Shown here one piece after another: positions 58,237 through 64,000 of a DNA stretch of 64,000 nt. The stretch is from Topomyia yanbarensis (taxonomy: Eukaryota; Arthropoda; Insecta; Diptera; Culicidae): assembly GCF_030247195.1 (NCBI RefSeq), contig NC_080671.1, positions 184,057,725-184,121,724 of the forward strand, given 5' to 3'. Under the pieces are notes generated by a model that was given only the letters and a program-made list of their open reading frames with translations, was not told the DNA's origin and did not search any database. The translations under genes were made by a program, and so were the position numbers. Each line of letters begins with the position of its first letter. Positions within the stretch are counted from its first letter, which is position 1.

Positions 58237-58480
58237 TTAGGTTGAATTGCTCTTGGAAAATGTTTTAGTCTTGAAAAAGACTGATTGAGTAGAAAAAGTA
58301 GGTAGTCTTGAGAAAGACTGATCGAGCGGAAATATAGGTAGTCTTGAGAAAGACTGTTGCTGTTGAAAAACTCTAGGTAAACCAGGAGCTATCAAGTTTT
58401 GGGACCGGTGTAGAGTATTAGGTAGAGCCAACATCATCATAGTACCCTTAAACTGAGCTAGTTTATTCACATTATTGTTT
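58237..58480 (-). other. 5' leader with ~33-42-bp repeats
   Basis: On the minus strand an open frame carries three diverged copies of QSFSRLP encoded by CAGTCTTTCTCAAGACTACC (near 58359, 58316 and 58281 in plus coordinates). It ends just before the gag ATG. It may be element leader or N-terminal gag sequence. Confidence 0.45.
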
Positions 58481-58489
58481 CAATTTAGT

Positions 58490-60130
58490 CATCACACGAA
58501 GCTAATGTAAGTTGTTCCATTTCCAAGAAACAGGTCAACAAGCAAAATCGTACAACTCATCGATGGTTTGAATGTTAACGATTGAACCAATTTATGCATT
58601 TTATCTACAGGCAGACAAATCTTCCCACCCGCAGTTTAAATGCCATTGCTACAGCTTCGACGCTTGGTCCATGTTCTACTTTAACCCACTGACCACTCAC
58701 GACTAGAGCAGCTTTCCGCCCCTGCTGGGAGGAACCTTATGGGAATCGAAAGCAATCGTTCCGTTAACTTTTTTCTTGTTGAGATGTTTCGCGCCGTCCC
58801 AGCGAAACGATCGATAAGTTTTGCTGTCACCAATTGTCATTTGATAATTTAGGAAAGAGTAGACTTCCTGTTCACGAGACCTAATGTAATCACACCAGTA
58901 CTACAATGTAAAAACTTGCTTGCTTAACATGTTCTAGGAAAGTTAATTTCTTTTAATTAATAGAAGTAATCAACAAAGGAAAAATCCTCGCTCCAACCAA
59001 CCGACGGGACACCGTTATTCCCGCTTGTCCAGCCCTAGGACACGCACTAAATACCATCCTTTGCTTCCTGGGCAGAACGGCCTGTCCGACTGGTTGATAA
59101 ATAACAGTATCTTTAGCGGAATTCCTGAGCTCGGCAAAAAAAGACAGAAACTCACGCAGCAAGATTCAAACTAGATCGACTCACGGGTTGCTGGGTAAGG
59201 AACAAGTCGCTTGATTGCACTACTTTCGAGAACGAGTTCATGCTTTTGTACGTACCTAGCATACGGGGTGGGGAGAGGGGGCGGATACACAGGAACTAGC
59301 TTTTCCCTCCGAGTCATGCAACATTTAGATTACTCGTCTTTTACAATCGAGGAAATATGAATGCTAATCTTGTTTTCTTCTCTCGAACAGTACGATACGA
59401 CAGTATCTAAGACCGACCTTCTCCCCTGTTTCCCCCTACTCGTACCGTAGTCACCAACTGCAACAAAACAACGCAGACCTGTTTCGAAAGAGCAACTCAA
59501 TTTTCAGACCTCATTTCTCTGCCATGTTTCTGTGCGAAAGAGGTCGGGAAAATATCAAAGTTGAGGCTGCAGTTCCCTGGAGTGGGTGCGAGCAGGCCGT
59601 TCGAGTTGGTGAGACGCAAACGCAACATAGATGTGCAATTTGCGCTATTGATGCTAGGAAAGTGAGGGGCAAAACATAACTCGATAATGGCTAAAGGATA
59701 TGAGAAGGTCGTTCATTTACTCGCTGGCGCAATTGCGCCTTTCTTTCTTTCTTTCTTCCGTCGTCTTCTCCTGTCCGGTTGCGTTCCTTCGCGTCTAGCA
59801 TAATCGAGTCTTGATTCAAGGCACGGACAACGGATAGCCGCGGCGATTATCTACAAGTTTTCGTACGGTCGTCTATCCTGTTATCCCATCCATCCTTCAC
59901 CGAGCGAGAATCGGGATCTGCAAGGGACGATCATGCTCATGTTTAATGCATACCCAAACATATGTTTATTCATATTGGATCGGCATAATCTCGGCTGTTT
60001 TTCACTCCTTGCGCCGGGTTTTTATCGGAACCGTTCGCAGATTGATGGTATGCGGGATTTGTTTTCAGTCTCGGCTATGTTTAGGAAATTTTTAAATTAA
60101 CGAAAATAATAGTGGAACCGTTGAATTTCA
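58490..60130. other. low-copy-looking intergenic DNA with a possible SINE remnant
   Basis: GC-balanced, with no recognised ORF. On the minus strand near 59225-59150 GATCTAGTTTGAATCTTGCT resembles a tRNA B box and T arm (compare 5335-5560). A CTTT tetranucleotide run lies at 59740-59756. At 60195-60265 a short stretch is duplicated (CTGTTTTCGTC and GGAAATTATTT). Confidence 0.4.
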
Positions 60131-60132
60131 CG

Positions 60133-63100
60133 TTAATTTCATCGTCAACGCACTTCGTTGAATTCAACGTTAGCGTTATCAGAAATTTATATTTGAAGCA
60201 CTGTTTTCGTCTAGCATGGTTGCTCGGAAATTATTTGAAGTACTGTTTTCGTCGGGGAAATTATTTAGTATTTTCACATGAAGCTTAATTTGATGTTTAG
60301 TAATATTTCTGTAAGTATATTTTTAATTTTATTTTAAGTACAGATTCTGAAATAAGTTTTTGGAGCATTCTTAACGTAAACATAGACCTAGTGGAACAAA
60401 TTTAATTCGCGTACTCTCGGTGGTCAGTATATGTCGCCTATTTTCAAGTTTACATGAAATGAAAATTGATCATGCAATCGTTCCGCACTTGAGTAGAAGG
60501 TTGCATCGTATTAATGAAAATATACAGTAGTAGTAGAGTCGCCTAAGAACTACTCGCCGCCGCTGGGCACCATTGAACCGAGGGGTAAAATTTCGCGCGA
60601 TGTTCCCTGCGAAATTCCGCGTGCAAAAATCCGTGCGAAATTCTGCGTGCAATTCCGTCCATAATTCCGGAATTTCGCATGGATTTTGGCGCGGAGTTTC
60701 TCATTGATTTTCGCACATAATTTTCGCATACGCGGAATTTCGCACGAAATTTTGCACGGAATTTCGAATGGGATTTCGCGCGGATTGTTACGTGGAATTT
60801 TGCACGGATTTTCGCGAGGCATTTCGCATGGAATTTTTGAATTTTGCGAAATTGTTCACCAAATTACGCACTGAGCTTGGTTCGGAATTTCGCACGAAAT
60901 TCAGCACGGAGGGATACCGCACGGAATTTTGCGTCGTGTAACTCCGTGCAAAATTCCGAAAGTTCGTGCGAAATTCCGGGTGAAATTCAAAGCAAAATTC
61001 GTTGCGGAATTCCTCGTGAAATTCCGTGCAAAATCCCGCGCGAAGCTCCTCGTGAAATTCCGTGCAAAATTCTGTGCGAAATTCCGAGAGAAATTTCATG
61101 CGAAATTCTTCGTGTAATTCCTTGCAAAATTCCATGCGAAATTTTACGGAGAAATTCTGTGCGCAATTCCGTCCGAAATTCTGTGCGAAATTCCACGCGA
61201 AAACTACGTGAAATTCTGTGCAAAATTCTGCATGCGAAATTCCCCGTGAAGTTTCGCGTGTGATTTTTTGCAAAATTTCGAAATTCCTTGCAAAACTCCG
61301 GGCGAAAATCCGTGTGAAATTCCGAGTGTAATTCCGTGCAAAATTCCGGATTTTTGTAAGGAACCACTCGCGAAATTTTGCATGGATTATCGAGCGTAGC
61401 TTCGCACGGGTTTTCGCACATAATTGTCGCATACGCGGAATTACGCACGGAATTTTGCAAGAAGTTTCGCACGGATTTTCACCCGTTATTTCGTGCTGAA
61501 CTTCGCACGGAATTTCTCACAGAATTTCTCCACAATTTTGTGCGAAATTCTGCGTGAAATGCCGTATAGTATTTAGCGCGAAATTCCGTTCGAAATTATC
61601 TGTGAAATTCCGTGCGAGCTCCGAGCGAAATTTCTTACGAAATTCTGTGCGAAATTCCGTGTGAAATTCCTTTCGTATTTCCGCGTGAAATTCCGTGTGA
61701 AATTCCTTGTTAAATTCTCTGTGAAATTTCACGTGAAATTCCGTTCGACAATCCGTGAAAATTCCGAGCGAAGTTCCGCGCGAAATTCCGCGTGAAATTC
61801 CATGTGAAATTCGGTGCGAAACTCCGAGCGAAATTCAGTGCGAAATTTCGTGCCAAATTCCTTGCGAAATTCCGTACAAAATTTCGATCGAATTTTCGTG
61901 CGAAATTCCGTTCGAAATTCTACATGAAATTCCGTGCAAAATTACATGTGAAATTGCACGTGAAATTCCATGAGACATTCCATGCAAAATTTTGCGTGAA
62001 ATTCCGAGTGCGAAATTCCGCGTGAAATTCCGTGCGAAATACTGTGCGAAACTCAGTGAAATTCCGTGCGAAAATCTTTTTGAAATTCCATGTGAAATTC
62101 CTTGCTAAATTTTGTGTGAAATTGCACGTGAAAAATTAGATGTGAAGTTCCTTGTTAAATTTTGTGAAATTCCGCGCAAAATTCCGTGCCAGATTCCTTG
62201 CGAAATTCCGTGCAAAATTTCGAGCGAATTTTCGTGCGAAGTTCCGTTCGAAATTCTACGTGAAATTCCGTGAAAAATTTCATGTGAAATTGCACGTGAA
62301 ATTCCATGAGACATTCCGTGCAAAATTTTGCGTGAAATTTCGAGTGCGAAATTCCGCGTGAAATTCCGTGCGAAATACTGTGCGAAACTCAGTGAAATTC
62401 TATGCGAAATTCCGTGCGAAAATCTTTGTGAAATTCCATGTGAAATTCCTTGCTAAATTTTGTATGAAATTTCACGTGAAATTCCGTGCGAAATTCCATG
62501 CGAAATTCCGAGCGAAATCCTGCGCGAAATTCCTTGCAAAATTGCGCGCGAATTTCCGTGCGAAATTCCGCACGAAGTTCCGTTCGAAATTCTACGGGAA
62601 ATTCCGTGCAAAACTCCGTATGAAATTCCGTGCTAAATTTAGTGCAAAATTACGCGTGAAATTCCGAAATTCCGCGCAAAATTTTGTGTAAAATTTCGTG
62701 TGAAATTCATTGCTAAATTCCGCGTGAAATTCCGCCAGAAATTCCGTTCGAAATTCCGCGTGAAATTCTGTTCGAAATTCCGTACGCAACTATTTGCCAA
62801 ATTCCGTGCGAACTTCAAGCGAAATTCCTTGCGAAATTCTATGTGAAATTCTGTGCGAAATCCCATGTGAAATTCCTTGATAAATTTTGTGTGAAATTGC
62901 TCGTGAAATTCCGTGCGACATTCCATGCGAAATTCCGCGCGAAATTCCGAGCGAAATTCAGTGCGAAATTTCATGTGAAATCCTGTGCGAAAGTCCGTGC
63001 GAAATTCCATTTGAAATTCCCTGTTAAATTCTGTGTGAAATTGCACTAAAATTCCGTGCGACGTTCCGTGCGCAATTCCGAGTGAAGTTCCGCGCGAAAT

Positions 63101-63700
63101 TCCGCGTGAAATTCCATGTGTAATGTTGCACGAAATTCTCTTGCGAAATTTCGCGCGAAATTCTTTGGCAAATTCTGTGCGAAATTCCGAGCGAAATTAG
63201 ATGTGAAGTTCCTTGCTAAATTTTGTGTGAAATTTCTCGTGAAATTCCGTGCGAAATACCGAGCGAAACTCAGTGAGAAATTCCGTGCGAAGTTCTGCGT
63301 GAAATTCCGAAATTCAGTACAAAATTCCGTTCGAAATTCTACGTGAAATTTCGTGTAAAATTCCGTGCGAAATTTCGTGCAATATTCTGATATTCCGTGT
63401 GAAATTCCGCGAGGAAATTTAAGTAAAATTCCGTGTGAAATTCAATTCCATGTGAGATTGCACGTGAAATCCCGTGCGAAATTCGGCGTTAAAATAATTT
63501 CTGAATTCCGTGTGAAATTCCGTGTGAAATTCCGTTTGTACTATTATGAAGAAATAAATCAAAAATACCATGAATACACATCTACTAGATAGTGTAAGGG
63601 TAGGCAGCATTTTATAAGTGAAAGGTGAAATCAACGCAAAAGTTTTCGATAACATTAACGTTACGTTCATCGAAGTGCGTTGACGATAAACAATAAAATT
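60133..63700. mobile_element. inverted-repeat-bounded unit containing satellite array 2
   Basis: GTTAATTTCATCGTCAACGC through GTTAGCGTTATC at 60132-60180 is the inverted counterpart of 63648-63700. The shared core ATCGTCAACGCACTTCG is perfect; an 8-bp insertion and a few mismatches lie elsewhere over about 50 bp. Nearly the whole interval between the arms is 12-bp satellite. No obvious target duplication is seen outside the arms, so a mobile origin is an inference. Confidence 0.55.
60590..63540. repeat. satellite array 2, 12-bp unit, orientation-switching
   Basis: About 2.95 kb (roughly 245 units) of the same 12-bp unit as array 1. In the plus strand it reads CGTGCGAAATTC (inverse orientation) at 60590-60668, GAATTTCGCACG at 60669 to about 60940, inverse to about 61350, forward to about 61535, then inverse to 63540. 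The first switch is the palindrome AATTCCGGAATT. A higher-order repeat of 336 bp (28 units) is visible: ACTGTGCGAAACTCAGTG occurs at 62041 and 62377 with matching surroundings. Open frames over the array are artefacts of the 12-bp period. Confidence 0.93.
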
Positions 63701-63789
63701 AACACCAAAATCGAGAATATCAAATGGAATATTTTTATACAACAAATAAACATTACACCTTCGGAGGAAAATAAACATCGTCACCCGTA
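63541..63789. other. right flank of array 2, including the right inverted repeat
   Basis: AT-rich. Contains the inverted-repeat arm at 63648-63700; otherwise nothing recognised. Confidence 0.5.
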
Positions 63790-63948
63790 CCCGATCAGAA
63801 ACACATAACAAAAAAAATTCAAAACTATATCTCGCGCTGTTACTTGTTATAAATTTCTGTTATTTTAACTACTAACGAGAGCTTATTTATAACACAAAAT
63901 GCTACGAAAATTGCACTGTTAAAATCTTGTTATTTCATTCTGATAGGG
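63790..63948. mobile_element. MITE, CCCGATCAGA family, copy 3
   Basis: Starts CCCGATCAGAAACACATAAC and ends CATTCTGATAGGG, similar to the copies at 23.1 and 23.8 kb but more diverged. Flanked by TA on both sides (CGTA and TATCC), consistent with a 2-bp duplication. Confidence 0.8.
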
Positions 63949-64000
63949 TATCCATGCAATAAATTGTCTGTACGCTATAACAAGAATAATCAGAACTTGT

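Noticed and set aside
60470..63592. Repetitive open frames on both strands
   Set aside because: Same 12-bp satellite artefact as array 1.

Overview
This window reads as heterochromatin-like or intergenic DNA from a culicine mosquito, most likely Aedes or a relative. That assignment is an inference from the repeats: Jockey/JAM1-like and R1-clade non-LTR elements, a CR1/T1-type reverse transcriptase remnant, and the short repeat with a C+T/G+A hairpin (TCGGCCCTCCGGGCC) and GAGAAAGGCA/TGCCTTTCTC ends. I found no convincing host protein-coding gene, tRNA or rRNA. Nearly every long open frame is either transposon-derived or an artefact of a 12-bp satellite or microsatellite, whose unit length leaves frames open. 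Some candidate starts are GTG or TTG and are not real eukaryotic starts.

Layout. 1-5 kb: low-copy-looking DNA with a (CA)61(GA)54 microsatellite sitting inside an interspersed repeat. 5.3-8.4 kb: a SINE-like piece, a minus-strand Jockey gag relic, and a minus-strand R1-type reverse transcriptase (RT) relic with a repetitive 3' UTR. The R1 relic is interrupted at 8416-9136 by a 5'-truncated element with a 25-bp target duplication. 9.17-11.2 kb: 12-bp satellite array 1, abutting a transposon end. 11.4-12.7 kb: an ORF1-only element with an intact PHD-finger protein. 12.8-16.2 kb: mostly non-repetitive. 16.65-23.4 kb: a nearly full-length, decayed minus-strand R1-clade element, split by a 1571-bp solo LTR with a 4-bp target duplication and carrying a 161-bp MITE in its 5' region.

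23.8-36 kb: a thicket of DNA transposons. It includes a TA-flanked 931-bp MITE, a 5.5-kb element with CCCGATCAGA ends that contains a 1791-bp hAT-type element, a TTAA-flanked piggyBac-like MITE, and a CR1/T1 RT relic. 39.8-51.6 kb: a plus-strand Jockey element split twice. One insertion is a 1501-bp element (AGCT duplication) containing a fold-back repeat. The other is a 5512-bp element (ATATACAC duplication) with inverted ends of about 0.8 kb, which itself contains a 1562-bp hAT-type element. 53.4-58.5 kb: a palindromic MITE, a broken copy of the TA MITE, and a minus-strand Jockey-superfamily chimera (JAM1-like gag and endonuclease joined to RNase H of the other Jockey family). 60.1-63.7 kb: satellite array 2, which switches orientation four times and is bracketed by inverted repeats.

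The parts do not form an operon or pathway. They record successive insertions whose order can be read from nesting and target-site duplications. The observations most worth following are the satellite array inside an inverted-repeat-bounded unit, the long-TIR element without a visible transposase, the intact PHD/ORF1-only element, and the chimeric Jockey copy.
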